A stretch of 64,000 bases of DNA from Cylicocyclus nassatus (GCA_958299035.1 CATQJL010000223.1:15347742-15411741); one strand, 5' to 3'. Counted from the stretch's first letter, positions 43,813 to 55,275 are shown. Numbers and translations: made by a program. Notes: generated from the letters alone by a model not told the origin.

Positions 43813-44035
43813 TATATGCTTGAGCGTTTGAGAGATCCGTAGAATTTTTAAAAGTGATATGAATTTTTTTGAAATTTCTGAAGCATTCAATACTTCTCAG
43901 ACTTTGGCTTCAAACTTGCGCTGGATTTGCTTGTTTTTGCTATAAAATGGTACGCTGAAGTCTGATAAAAAGTAGGAAGTGTGTGAATCGTCGCCGTAGC
44001 AGAATGTATTAACAAGACATTTGTAACAACCTAAT

Positions 44036-45922
44036 ATAACTTACGTCACGACTTTATTGCATTATTTGAAGCCAAAAATCTGTTATTGCCATCATGCGAA
44101 CGGTTACGGCGCTGATCGCTCACGCAATGATATGCTGCCATACTGACTTTTTCCATTTTATTATAGTTTGTGAATATAAAACTCTAGATCGCAACTCGCG
44201 GCGTATACGCCCAAAAATAAAACTTGGAGAACTCGGAGTTTAACAGTTGTGCAAGGGCTTAGCATCCCATCACGTACTCGAAGAAGTCTCCAAAGTTTCA
44301 GATTTGTTTGAACACCCTCAAACTTCTCAACCAACTCTCAACAAGTAAAAATTCAACTGTTCAACAAAGAACAAGAAGTTCAACGCATATTAACTTGCAA
44401 ACAAGACCAGAACCTTGGAGGTTGCGATCGTTTGATACTCGATTTTGAAAAATCTAAGGGATGAAGACCCGATACAACCCGATCGCAATATCATTATTGC
44501 TACAATTCTCCTAAATAAAAGAAATTTAGCAAGTTGCGTAGGCATGCATAGGATGAGGGTAAGCTCTAAAAAATGCTTAAATGAAAAAAAGCTCATCTAC
44601 TCCACCCAAAAGGTCCATATACACCAATCTAGCAGAATCGGCACAATCAACAAGCTTTTTGCTTAGAAGTACTGCATTTATTTATTAATTGCGCCATCAC
44701 TTTAGCATCCTAATAGCAACAAGTTGCGGACTCCATTTCACAGTTCAGAGAGACTCGTCATAATCTGTAACTTGTAAGAGTTGGAAAAGGCATTTGATGC
44801 TACAATTTGCATTATCATCAATTAGCTAAACTTACAATTAGAGCACTTTGAGAGAGTAACCTTTTCTCTTTCCCATATTAGTGCGTAGTGCTATCTTGAT
44901 AAAGAAATCTGCAAAAACCTTTGCAAATATCTCCTCATTTGATGAGTTTAATAAGGAGGTAATTCTTATGACCTTCCGTAACATGAATTGGTCAATTGGT
45001 CTAATCACATTACCTTGATGGCTTTGTATAAAATTCGAATATCGGAGTCAACAGAAAGCTTTCCCTGATCAATAGACAAACAAAATCCAATCAAAATTAG
45101 GTCTGCAGAAAAATGGGTGCATAATAAGACAAATATGGGTACCTCGACTCTTACATCGTATCGAAAGCCGTTAGGTCATTGCTCACAGAATCATTTTTAT
45201 CTTCGTTCAAAATAAAAATTTTCATGCTGACTGTGGGAGCTCGGCAGTCCAAAACGGTCTTACCTGGACCACAAGCTCGCCCGTTAATAACGACCTATTC
45301 CGCGGTTTAGCGTTGCACGCGCAAATCATTCATCTCAATGACAAAATTATACTATCTATCAGCTATAAACAAGATGAAAACCAAACATGGGAAGAGCTCT
45401 TCCATCCGATGGGCGCGTGCACTCAGCAATATAGGCATTTTGAGGCGTCACAATCCGTCGCGAGCCACCAAAGCTGTCACAGCTCGACCGCCTTCCGCTA
45501 CTAGGGTTCTTCAAATCTAATTTTTAAGCCTATAATCCCCCAAAATGCTTGGGTTAAATTTAATCCAAAATCAATTTAAACTAATCCTTGTTCACTCAAC
45601 AGCTGGACAAAAGAGTTTTTCGAGGTTGAAGCTCAACAGCCAGGCACGAACCCAAAATGATACACGACAAAATATTATAGATTGAAAAGAAAAGCTACAC
45701 GTCAAAACGAGCGCCGCCGCCATATATGGCCTTTGGCTGGCAACGTGCCGCGCGAAAAGAGATCCGGAGGCGATTGCGGTAAGCGCGTAGTGATTACCGT
45801 AATCGCCGCCAATAGCGCGCCACAAGTGTTTCCGCCTCCATACTTCGAGGAGCGCTCGCATGGCGAAGCAGCGACCAAATAAATCACTTTTAAGCACGGT
45901 CAGGCACGATCCGGGCTAACTA
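44036..45922. other. Unassigned stretch with a GC-rich hairpin
   Basis: No supported gene. A near-perfect hairpin lies at 45769-45807 within a GC-rich patch (45700-45880). Confidence 0.35.
45769..45807. repeat. 14-bp hairpin GGCGATTGCGGTAA
   Basis: GGCGATTGCGGTAA and TTACCGTAATCGCC pair with a single G-U over an 11-base loop. Similar ATTACGGTAATCGCC words occur at 25983 and elsewhere, suggesting a dispersed motif. Confidence 0.7.
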
Positions 45923-46520
45923 CCCTAATTTCCGGGGTATAAGGCGCAGTAGCTTTCACCGCGCGCGGACTTTTGTATGATGACGTTCGCGATGCGCGGC
46001 ACCGCACAAGCAGCCAACAGCAACCTCTTTCATCCAACAGTAGTTTTTTGCTTCCGTCTTTTGCTGTTTTCCTTTTAATAGTGATTTGTTTCAGAACAAA
46101 TCTCTATCCTCTTTTTAGATTCTCCAAGAATGACAAGAATAGAACAATAACCTTCAAAATATCAGTAGTATCATGGTAAAGGATAGCACAGTTTCAGTAC
46201 CACTAACATTATTGGAAACAAAGGAAAAACGTAGTACCGGTAACATCATTGGATATAAAAGAAAGAATCATCTAAACACTATAAACATCATTGAGAAGCA
46301 CCCTCCTCCCGCCTGTAGAAACGGTATCAAAGTATACATTTTGAGAAGAAGAAAAAATACATGGAGGCATGCTTTATGGGCATTGAAGAATAACCACAGC
46401 ACACTGAGTTTTCAGCTTCTTAGATTTAGAGAGCAATCATTTAGAAAGCGTTTCCGCACCATCGTTCGCTGCGGCGGGTGCGCCTTATACAAGGTGCACC
46501 TTATACCCCGGAAATTAGGG
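45923..46520. mobile_element. TA-flanked TIR element with CCCTAATTTCCGGGG ends, 598 bp
   Basis: Left CCCTAATTTCCGGGGTATAA then GGCGCA; right (minus strand) CCCTAATTTCCGGGGTATAA then GGTGCACC. TA duplications at 45921-45922 and 46521-46522. The right end carries an internal repeat of GGTGCACCTTATA and GTGCGCCTTATA, a motif I associate with pogo/Tigger-like repeats in many animals. A 116-codon frame inside (46173-46523) ends in the terminal repeat and has no transposase motif. Confidence 0.85.
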
Positions 46521-46768
46521 TAAGTAATAAAATTTTATCTTTGAACCATGAGAGCTGCCCCGTGTGGAAACTTGACTTAAGTCTCCTAATCAGTTTCTAC
46601 GTAAGAAATCAGATATGCAATGTCTGAAAAATGGCTTTGAAGTCTTTCTCACAAATGGAAATGAAAGCTGAGAACCGAAGGCTGACCAGCTGTTATGTAA
46701 GACCTGGTGTGAACGGCTATAAAGGTTTCCCCAGCTTTATTCAACTTTTCGCTCTTTGCAAACACTTA

Positions 46769-47491
46769 GGGCGCATGCATTAACATCCCCGCCAGGGAGG
46801 GAACAGCAGCTTTAGAAAAAAGCTTCACACCTGAAGCTTCAGATTTGCGGATTTCACGCTGCCAGCCTATCCGTAAGCATTCCCATCATCCTTTGCTATG
46901 AACCTAATGAACGGGAGCAAGAATTGTGCAAGCATTTTCCGGCTTTTTATATGATCCCGTGATAATCGGCTGCCGGCTACTTTTCTTGAAAATCATTTTT
47001 CTTCCTTCAAAGTTAACGAAGACCTTCCAAAGTGAAACTGATTATCTAATCCAACAGTGCTAAGCATGTTGCTGAGAAGAACAAATGAGTTTTTTGGAAT
47101 ATCGATATTTTCGATAAACCACAACTTTCGACTTGTGGTTCATCGCAAAATTCGTGACTTCGAAACATTACGTGTTCTTACCAGAAACATGATTAGAACT
47201 GTTGGGTCAGATAAAAGCACAACTTTGGAATGTTTTTATTGATTTGGAAAAAGGAAAAATGACTCTAAAGAAAAGACAGTCGGCAGCCAGGGATCGTCAG
47301 GGGATCAAACAAAAAGCCGGAAAATGCGGCTTGGACAGCTTCTTGCTCCCTTCAAGATCTTCTTAGTAAAGGAGAGTAGGAGTACTTACGGATAGGAGAC
47401 AGCGAGAAATCCAGATATCTGGAGCTTTAGGATATGAAGCTTTCTTCTGGAGCTGTGATCCCCTCCCCGGCGGGGATGTTAATGCATGCCC
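46769..47491. mobile_element. PIF/Harbinger-like palindromic MITE, 723 bp, TTA duplication
   Basis: Ends GGGCGCATGCATTAACATCC and (minus strand) GGGCATGCATTAACATCCCC, flanked by TTA on both sides (46766-46768 and 47492-47494). Inverse similarity continues inward for over 200 bases (GAAAAAAGCTTCA, AGCTTCAGAT, GATTTC-CGCTG, CCGTAAG, GGGAGCAAGAA, AAGC-TTTTCCGGC). The TWA target and GGGC ends favour PIF/Harbinger. No coding capacity. Confidence 0.88.
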
Positions 47492-47494
47492 TTA

Positions 47495-48344
47495 GATATC
47501 AATAAATAAATTTCAACATTCGCAGAATAACACACACCGTAATCACTAAGCTTTAAGTGCCAGCGTCATATGCATCTGTGCATTTGCGCCTATTAGCGCG
47601 CAAAGTATCGATTTTTTCAATAGTGAGGCAGTCGAGCACCGTAATATTCGCCACAGTCATTCAAAATATGAGGATCAAGCCAGTCACTACACTTGACCTA
47701 CTTTGAAAAGAGTGTGATGATGGTTGTGTGTCCTTTTCTCCTTTCAATCTTTACTATGTAGGTGACCTGGTGGACAATTTCATTGTAAATAGTTTATGGA
47801 GGCTTTTTCAGCCGATTTGTCTGGCTATCGCTTTGACCCACATACTGCTCGCCTCATTCAACAATAGTTACATTTGCATTCGTATGTTGCTAGCCCTGAC
47901 CGGCTACTCGTCGTTCCGTTGCAATCAACAGCCCCTTGAAGTCGTTCTGTCTCTCTATGACCTGACTTGATCTGCTTCAGCAAGCAATGGCGAATCAATA
48001 TATTAATCGTTTCTATCAAAGATTAAAACTTGACATACCGTTGCCTTCTTCAAAAATGGCACAACTTCAAGCGATTACGACGAAAAACCTGTCCTTCACC
48101 GTTGCACCAATTTCATAAGCATTTTGTTTGCATCTGTGCATGGCAATCAATCTCTTACCGCATTTACCGTGCTCATTAAACGATAGCACATCTGATCTGA
48201 AATCTGCTTCCCTCTAATTAATGTTGCATTTACCTAAAACTCACATCGCTTTGAAACTAGTGCCCTTCTAAGCATATTATTCACTCTGAAAAAATCTGAC
48301 GTAAATTTTTTAATCTAAAGTTGACTCGCGTGAATCTCGCTTTT
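47495..48344. other. Unassigned stretch
   Basis: An 80-codon plus-strand frame (47728-47970) has no recognised domain. Nothing else supportable. Confidence 0.35.
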
Positions 48345-49286
48345 TTTTCCAGAAATTAATGTCCGTTTTGAATTTCAACCTCAATAAGTCATACAGTTCT
48401 CATTTCTGAACAGATTGCAAGTACCATTCGATAGAGCAAAGCAAGCTTTACAAGGTGGCGATCTTGTTTTTGCAACAGCTCTCGTTAATATTGAGTTTCG
48501 AGCCAAAAACTAAAATGATTCAGCTGCACGAAAAAAGGAGAAAAATCGTAACTCAGTTTATAAAAATCCTACAAAAATTCTAACTTGCTCACGTAAACAC
48601 CAACCACATAAGACATCTATATACGCCGTTGCCGTCTTTTTTCACCTTTTGGAAATTGAAAAAAACGAAGATTTTCATGTTTTTGCTAAAGCAATACTGT
48701 GCAGTCCCAACATGCGTAGTCGTGCACTACAAACCTGTAGAAATACAAACGTAAATTTTGAGCTTTCTGTAAGCTTTGGTTCTCGAGAAATATCGAATAT
48801 GGCTTTTCGTAGTCAGGTGGTCCAAGCCAAAATTCAAATTTCTCGGGAATTAAAGCTTGTAGAGCTGAAAATTTACATTTGTACTTCTAAAACTTTCTAG
48901 TACATAACTACACATGTGGGGAATGCACAGCATCATGTTGAAAAATGAACGAAAATTTCCATTTTTCTTGATTCCCAATGGGTAAAAAAGAACGGCAACG
49001 GCGTATATAGATGTCTTATGTGGACAGCGTTTACGTGAGCAAGTCAGAATTTCTGTAGAACTTTTCTGAACTGAGTTACGATTTTTCTCAATTTTTCGAG
49101 CAGCTAAATCATTTTAGTTCTTGGCTCGAAACTCAAGGTTAATGAGAGCTGTTGCAAAGACATGATCGCCACCTTGTAGAGCTTGCTTTGCTCTATCGAA
49201 TGGTACCTTGCAACCTAGTTAGAAGTGAGAAGTATATGACTTATTGAGGTTGATTCAAAACGGATATTAATTTCCGGACAACCTAA
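48345..49286. mobile_element. Palindromic mariner-like MITE (family copy 2)
   Basis: Same family as 24835-25765: both ends carry GGAAATTAATGTCCGTTTTG or its close variant, and the interior repeats the CGATAGAGCAAAGCAAGC, GTTTCGAGCCAA, AAATCCTACAAAAATTCTAA and ACGGCGTATATAGATGTCTT blocks. The right end is complete (TTAGGTTGTCCGGAAATTAA on the minus strand, followed by TA), while the left end has lost the first bases, reading TTTTCCAGAAATTAATG. Confidence 0.9.
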
Positions 49287-49769
49287 TATTTCCAATATAA
49301 CCAATCACATGACTGTGCAGCACATGTCACAAATTAATGTCCAACTATGTGTGGAGAATTACATTTTCAAAATCGTCTTGTGTTATACATAGTCACATGG
49401 CAAAACTAATAAGTAGAACCGAAATCGCCTTCTATCAGTCCATGATCGAGCATTCATGCAAAGGCTTTTCAAGATAAATTCATTCAAGGTATCGTTAGCT
49501 ACTAAAAATTGATCCATGACATACAACTTTTATCCTCAAAAAATCACAGCCACACAATAATCGCTGCAAGTCAATAAATAGAGACCAAATCTTTGCTCTC
49601 ATTCTTGATTTTCTCTGTTTTCCCGGCATGCGAATGTGTCGCATGATTCGCATAAAATTCACTTGCATACTCCATATAAATTTTGACTATATTGCAGCCT
49701 GCCCTCTTTAGCTTCGTTCTTCTTTCTTCTGACGTCCTTGTGATTATCATTCGGAGCGATGAACTTTAG

Positions 49770-49910
49770 TATAAGAAAGTGGGCGTGAAAAAGTGCTTCA
49801 TCTCAGCACAGCGAATCCGAAGACAACGCTTAGCCTGTGTAAAATTACGTATATCGTGCATAAGACAGTCTTTGACATTAATTTGGTGGACCTCTTGTTT
49901 CCGGTATTGT
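49770..49910 (+). CDS. Exon-like island, unidentified
   Basis: A frame bounded by stops reads EKVLHLSTANPKTTLS, LCKITYIVHKTVF, then DINLVDLLFPVL. Its codon pattern looks protein-like and it ends at a GTATTGTAAG that could serve as a donor. A second overlapping frame is also open to 49961 and ends beside CA|GTAAGTGC. Which frame, if any, is real cannot be decided by eye. No start codon or recognised family. Confidence 0.18.
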
Positions 49911-50114
49911 AAGAGGATGAAGGATAAAGACGGAGAGGATGGCATAAAACTTGCTCAGTAAGTGCATACCATCATCATACAAATGATTTCTTTAACGTTT
50001 GCGTCCATATAAACGGATTCAGGAGATAAGAAAGCTTTCACGATATGCCCATAACCCTTCTCCATTCCCTATTCCTTCTTCCGCTCTCTTGACATAGTGG
50101 AGTGATTAGCTTAG

Positions 50115-50195
50115 CTTCCCCTGCAAGAAGTGCTACAATTAGAAGTGTATTCCGACGTTACCAATCGAGCCTTGACCTTTGATCGATGGTTGAAT
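50115..50195 (+). CDS. Candidate 27-codon exon with strong donor
   Basis: Follows GATTAGCTTAG and ends at AAT|GTAAGTATAG, an excellent nematode donor. The 81 bases are open in one phase (LPLQEVLQLEVYSDVTNRA, then LTFDRWLN), with stops immediately upstream in that frame. GC is higher than the flanks. Lies about 200 bases after the island at 49770-49910 on the same strand, so both could belong to one small gene or gene relic. No family recognised. Confidence 0.25.
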
Positions 50196-50404
50196 GTAAG
50201 TATAGTTGCAAAAAAACCTTCAGGGAGTGAATTGACCTTAGTGAGCCTCTCAACATATACATCGTACACTCACGCGACCCAATTTTACTTTTGGATCAAG
50301 GTCTTCAAAATGGGTCAAGTCGAAGATTGTAGAACCTCATGTGTGCTATTAACTAAAAGAGATGTCAAGCCATATGAAATAAGCGGATATGAGTAAAACG
50401 AAGG

Positions 50405-50930
50405 ATGAGTAAGAGACGTGGAGTGATTGAGTGAATGAATGCATGAATGATTGAGTGAATGAATGAATGAATAATCAATCAGTCAATCAATTAATGGATG
50501 AATGAATGAATCAGTGAATGAATGAATGATTGAATGAATACATGAATGATTAAGTGAATGAATGCATGAATGATTGAGTGAATGAATGAATGAATGAATG
50601 AATGAATGAATGAATGAATGAATGAATGAATGAATGAATGAATGAATGAATGAATGAATGAATGAATGAATGAATGAATGAATGAATGAATGAATGAATG
50701 AATGAATGAATGAATGAATGAATGAATGAATGAATGAATGAATGAATGAATGAATGAATGAATGACTGAATGAATGAGAGAATGAAAATGAATGAGTGAA
50801 TGTATGAAGTTGAATGAATAAGCAAAAAAATGAATGAATGATGAATGAATGTTTATATGAATGAGTGAATGAGGAGAATAGATGAGATAATGAATGTGTG
50901 GATGATTCTATGAATGAAGTAAAATGCATT
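50405..50930 (+). repeat. TGAA tetranucleotide microsatellite
   Basis: Imperfect AATG/TGAA units for about 520 bases with an uninterrupted core of about 46 units at 50581-50764. The edges are degraded with TGAT, TGCA and TACA variants. Minus-strand frames here encode only (FIHS)n repeats and are artefacts. Confidence 0.97.
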
Positions 50931-52814
50931 GTTATGTAAATATAAATGTTCGTTCCGATAAAATCAATGAGATGAAATGAATCTACCAAAAATTGGTAGA
51001 GTCGAACCCGGTCTTTTATAAGAAGCTTACCCATTTTTGCTCTCCGCCTCCTCTACCTTACCACCCTCCCCTCCCCAACCCCATTCAGAAAAACCACTTT
51101 TCTTTTTGCATACTGGGACTTGCATTAATTCACACTTTCTTCTAGCCTCGTTCCTAATCTTCGTAATTAGTTCCTCGTCACCTTTCACCCACCATAAGTT
51201 CCTAATATGCGTTCAATTCATTTTATTTGCATATGGCCCAAAGTCCTCTCACCGCTCTCAGCTCTCTCCCTATCCAATGACTTCGCTATCCCTTCGTTTC
51301 TACTTTGTCTGCCCCCCCCCCCTAGAGTCGAATATGAATTGCTCGCATTGAACCGGCAATCAATCTCTTTTCTGCAAGCCATGCGGCCATCACTCTCTCC
51401 CTTCCTTGTTTTTGCTTTACGCGTTTTTACGTCCCCTACGTCTCCCCATCGTACTCGTTCGCGTCCTCCACTCCGGACGTTGCAATTTGACCTTGGAGTG
51501 GTGGCTCGAATAGCATATGATTATTCAAATCAGATTTTACTCGTACGTCACTTTCGCCGATGGCCTTCGACATTTTTGTTTGAGTTAGGTCTTTTCAGGG
51601 ATCGACAATGGAAAGTGGATGATTTTTCGCGATCAAAGAAACACGAGAAATCGGATGTGTTGTAGCACCTGCTATGCGCTTACTCATCCAAAAAAGGCAA
51701 AGTTGATTTTGATGGCGCTAAATAGCCAATGTCCTCATCGATGTTTGCCTTATGCTGAAAAGTCTATCAAGCAAATTGTCCTCAAAAAATGAAAATTAGC
51801 TGCCTCACTCATCGTAATTGTTTTTTAAGAACTTTCTTTTAAAAAATATTTCTCTGAAGCTGAAAATATCACAGTTTTTGTCCATATATGTTCTTAAAAA
51901 TACAGTTGCTTTCAGAGTACCTATACGATTTTTTAAATAATTTTTTAGAAACAAAATTCAGAAATCATGCAAATCTCCTGTATTCAATATGAAGTGTAGA
52001 TCATATTTGTGGGCGGGTCTTAGATTAAGCAGGTGCAAGCCGTTTTTTAAGGTTTTTTCTTATCCCCTCATGGTGAAATAGTATGCATATGACATGAAGA
52101 ACATATGAAGACGGCACTTGGAGCTAATAGAAATGAAATCAATTATTATGATTTTCTCATACTTTTATCAGGTTTCGTTTCCATTCAGGAATAGGTTTTG
52201 ACCTTAGTTTCAGCAAACACTTCAACAGAAACCCCTTTGTTCTTTTCGCAACTACTCCCCCACCCCCCCCCCCCCAAAGCATGCCCCCTTTTTTTCAGCA
52301 CAACCCTTTTCTATTGGATCAGCTAGGTACAAAACAAAAGAAAGCTTAAGAATTCAATTTGAACCCGCTATTTCGCAGACACTTTGTAACGATGACAACG
52401 CAATACTTGTTTGGGTTTAATCACTTCACTGTATTCATTAAAAAGGGAAAAGTCGATTCTAAAAGCAAATTCAAATTAGCCTTTGTATGGATTAATTCAC
52501 AGTAATGCCAGCGCAGCTTCACTGACGTTTGCTATCAGTCTTTCTTCTCGTTTAGTCTCAAGAATATTCATTCTATTCTAGGTATATCATTTGCTTTTGA
52601 CAAAAGTGATTCCAAGAAGAAGTTCCTTTTATCGCAGGGGTAGGGCATGGGTGGAGTATAGAAACGCTAATCTTATCGAAATTTACGTTTGTTGATGCTT
52701 GTAGGTGTGTTAGATACTAGTGAAAATTCACTAATATTTCAGCCGCGTGATAAATTCCACAGACATGTTTTCAAGCATCAAATGTATAAGTTTGAATATC
52801 CTGTTTGTCTACGT
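50931..52814. other. Unassigned stretch, pyrimidine-rich
   Basis: Includes CCTCCCC-rich DNA and C10-C15 runs (51313, 52261). A frame after TCTTTTCAG (51600-51790) is open for 62 codons and contains several cysteines (RMCCSTCYA, CPHRCLP), but has no donor, start or recognised family. No transposon ends seen. Confidence 0.35.
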
Positions 52815-53455
52815 TATATAAAAAGCTAGCTGGCTTACCCGGCTCCTCCCGGCCCTGTCAAAACGCTATGTCAAAGAACACTATCCCTATTCCTGTGAGA
52901 ACCTTCGCCTGTGCCCACGCCTACATGCCAAATCACTATCCCCGCTGTTTTAGTAATCAGCATGCTCGATTACCCCCCTGTGCCAACTCCCAGCCCCGTA
53001 GCTCAAACTTTGCAAAAAATCGATAGAATCGATAAAAGTAATTGATAATCCTGAAAACTAATATTGTATTCGGAATTCCCATGCTCGATTACTTCCCTAT
53101 GCAAACTCCCAGCACCGTAGCTCAAACTTCGCAAAAAAATCGATAAAATCGATAAAAGTAATGCACGATTTTGAAAACTAATATTGTATACGTAAGCAGC
53201 ATGCTCGATTACCCCCCCCCGTGCCAACTCCCAGCCCCGTAGCTCAAATTTTGCAAATTGATAAAATCGATATCGATCGATGACGAAAAGTAGCCTATGA
53301 CACCCGCCGGGGCCCGTAGTGTATGTGTGCCAAGTTTGGTCCGGATCGGTTCAGAAATGGAATTTTCTATTCGGAACATACGTACAGACATACAGACAGA
53401 CATACAGACAGACACCAGACAGACAAACAGACATTCAGCTTTATATATAAGATAG
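52815..53455 (+). repeat. CAGA-tailed dispersed repeat (retroelement-like 3' end)
   Basis: Starts near AGCTAGCTGGCTTACCCGG and ends with GCCAAGTTTGGTCCGGATCG, an ACATACAGACAGACA run (53386-53435) and TTTATATATAAGATA. A truncated copy lies inverted at 690-885. Tails of the form CAGA repeats followed by TATATAAGAT are widespread at the ends of invertebrate interspersed repeats. I cannot say which enzyme mobilises it. No coding frame survives. Confidence 0.7.
52962..53270 (+). repeat. 120-bp tandem repeat, about 2.6 units
   Basis: Units start at 52962, 53081 and 53201 with ATGCTCGATTAC, followed by CAACTCCCAGC-CCGTAGCTC, then AAATCGATAAAATCGATAAA and GAAAACTAATATTGTAT. Internal expansion of the dispersed repeat; the copy at 690-885 has only one unit. 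Confidence 0.92.
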
Positions 53456-54488
53456 TGAAGAAACTGTTGCTCTCAAAATCGATCTAATCTGTTGCTGAAA
53501 TTTTACGGAGGGGATAGGTCGCAACTTTTTTCAAGTACAAGGGTCTTCTCAGCTACCTCCCAAAGCTCTGTATGAACAGCTTTTCACAAATTAACTTAAC
53601 AAAACTCATGATGGCTGCGCACACTCCGACCGATATCAGTCCTGACTCCGCCTTCGGGCTAAGCTCCACCCCTCTGTGGCAAGCCCCACCCACTCGGCCC
53701 AAACGGCTGATAAATGCATGTGGTGACCAAATCAGATATCATAACGAAAATAGCGCCTGTTCGGTCAAAAGCAGGGCTAACCTTAATGTCATTATGTCTT
53801 ATATGCTGTATATTCTCAGGTAAGAAGTTCTTACGGGATTTCCCCCCTCCCCTCTCTGTAGAACTTCATCTTTTTTTACCATTCCCTGTGGGTGGTCGAT
53901 TTTCTGGAGATTTCTTGAGTGTTTTCTGCCCCCCAAATGCGCTATTTTGCACTTTATCGCTGTCATAATAGCCGTAGTTTTTGCATTTGTAGCTGGTGTC
54001 AGCTGCCCTTCAGCCTTTGCCCACACCATCACACAAAACATTCCCGGTAAACAAGAACATCATCTTTTCAGGAAAAACTTCAACAACAAATTGCAGTGAT
54101 GTGTGCTCGCCGCTGTCGAAAAGGTCGTCTTGTGGTGTAATGTTGGTTTTTATCGTTTATTGGAATTCATGTAGATTACTCATGGCTTCTTCTTCTTCAC
54201 TCGCAATTTGATCCGAGTATTTTCATTTTCGTTGTGTTGTGCTCGTGTATGTCAGTGAGTATGAGAGTATGTGCCAGTAATTAGGTGAGTGTGAACCCCT
54301 TCCCTCTCCTTTCCCAACGCTTCTTTGCTCTGTATTTAGTAAAGGGAGCCACAACCTTACTCTCATCAAGCAATTTTTGAAGATTTGTCCCCTTTTGGTT
54401 AGGGTTACAAATACGTCCAGTTTGGTTATTGTTAGTAAATTTTGCAAATTTTCTGCTGCCTAAAAGTATTGATTTTTCAGGATAAACA
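53456..54488. other. Unassigned stretch
   Basis: GC-richer patches with CCACCC motifs (53660-53700). A hydrophobic open segment near 53950-54050 reads IAVIIAVVFAFVAGVSC, then PSAFAHTI; it resembles a signal peptide but has no in-frame start and no clear splice sites. No supported gene. Confidence 0.3.
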
Positions 54489-54620
54489 ATGAACCATAGC
54501 GTAGAATTCTTGAGATTTCTTGCTACAACCCTATTGAGATCCACAAGCATTTCAGGAACCCGTTGGATGTTTGGCGGGAGGGGGAAAAGGAGGGGGCAGG
54601 GGGAGAAGAATACGGAATAA
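54489..54620 (+). CDS. Small frame after a TTTTTCAG acceptor, speculative
   Basis: TTGATTTTTCAG ends at 54480 and an ATG follows eight bases later, the arrangement of a nematode trans-spliced start. The 43-residue frame begins MNHSVEFLRFLATTLLRSTS and ends in a G/R/K-rich tail caused by a poly-G region. The N-terminus could act as a targeting peptide, but the tail looks noncoding, so if real it would be only a first exon. No homology known. Confidence 0.12.
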   Translation: MNHSVEFLRFLATTLLRSTSISGTRWMFGGRGKRRGQGEKNTE

Positions 54621-55094
54621 GAAGAAAGTTATGACAGGAGAAGAAGCTATTCTGACTGCTGCTGATCACTGCTAGGAAATTGAAGAAAAGAGGGGGGGGG
54701 GGATAGAGAAAGGAAGGCACTGTAGCACTACATAGCTGAGAAATTTATTGCTCAAAAAATGTGAAAAAATTTGGTGGGGGGGGGGAGAGGAAGGCAAGAT
54801 TTTCAAAAAGATTTTGCAGATGTAAAACTATCCTAATAAATAGCTCTTATTGACTGGCACAAAAGAATTGCAGATCTGTCAGTTTTCATAAATCTTAAAA
54901 ATCTGGGCATGTGTCCTCTCAGTGCTAATCACTGTTTTGGGAGGGTCCGCCTTACACCGCCTTCGAAAAAATTTTTGCTCCCTGGAGATGGTATAGTCAT
55001 TATAGGGTTATTGTAAATTCACTGCGAGCAAGGGCTATACAGTAAGCACACAAAAAAATGAAAAAAATTTGCATTTCAATACATTACATACATA
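54621..55094. other. Unassigned stretch with G runs
   Basis: G9-G12 runs near 54692 and 54775 and an AT-rich remainder; no gene or repeat boundary seen. Confidence 0.4.
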
Positions 55095-55146
55095 CATTAC
55101 GTACATTCAATCCTATCTTACATTACGTACATTCAATCCTACACAA
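55095..55146 (+). repeat. 26-bp tandem duplication
   Basis: CATTACGTACATTCAATCCT repeats with a period of 26 bases (starts at 55095 and 55121). Confidence 0.85.
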
Positions 55147-55275
55147 CCGACTAAGGGGGAGGGAGAAGGGGGGGGGGGCGACCCATGGTTATGGGCTAGC
55201 TACTAAAGTATGTACTACCGTGAAACGGGAAAACTTTGTTCACTACTTCTTTCAGTACTTTGTTCACTTGTTATT

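Larger units (their letters stand above)
41736..44034. mobile_element. Outer palindromic MITE, interrupted by two nested elements
   Basis: The right end reads (minus strand) TTAGGTTGTTACAAATGTCT and is followed by TA; the left end TTAAGTGTTGCGTTGTGGCA is a diverged counterpart preceded by TA (41734-41735). Internal blocks shared with the palindromic MITE family (AATAAGTCATATACTTCTCA, CGATAGAGCAAAGCAAGCTC, GATTGTATACTA, CCAGGGCTTGTGGAAAGCTGA) lie at 41780-41850 and 42540-42770. The interruptions are the TIR element at about 41880-42425 and a complete mariner-like MITE at 42854-43812. Confidence 0.65.
49289..50404. other. Stretch with weak exon-like islands
   Basis: Outside the two islands described separately (49770-49910 and 50115-50195) no features were seen. 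Confidence 0.35.

Noticed and set aside
50483..51034. Long frame encoding Phe-Ile-His-Ser repeats on the minus strand
   Set aside because: Translation of the TGAA microsatellite; the repeat has no stop in any frame, so open length means nothing. The same applies to 62191-62601.
52962..53270. Regularly spaced repeats recalling a CRISPR array
   Set aside because: Units are 120-bp head-to-tail copies without variable spacers, inside a eukaryotic dispersed repeat.
53940..54060. Signal-peptide-like hydrophobic frame
   Set aside because: No in-frame start and no acceptor; the only donor/acceptor pair would leave a 25-base intron, too short for nematodes.
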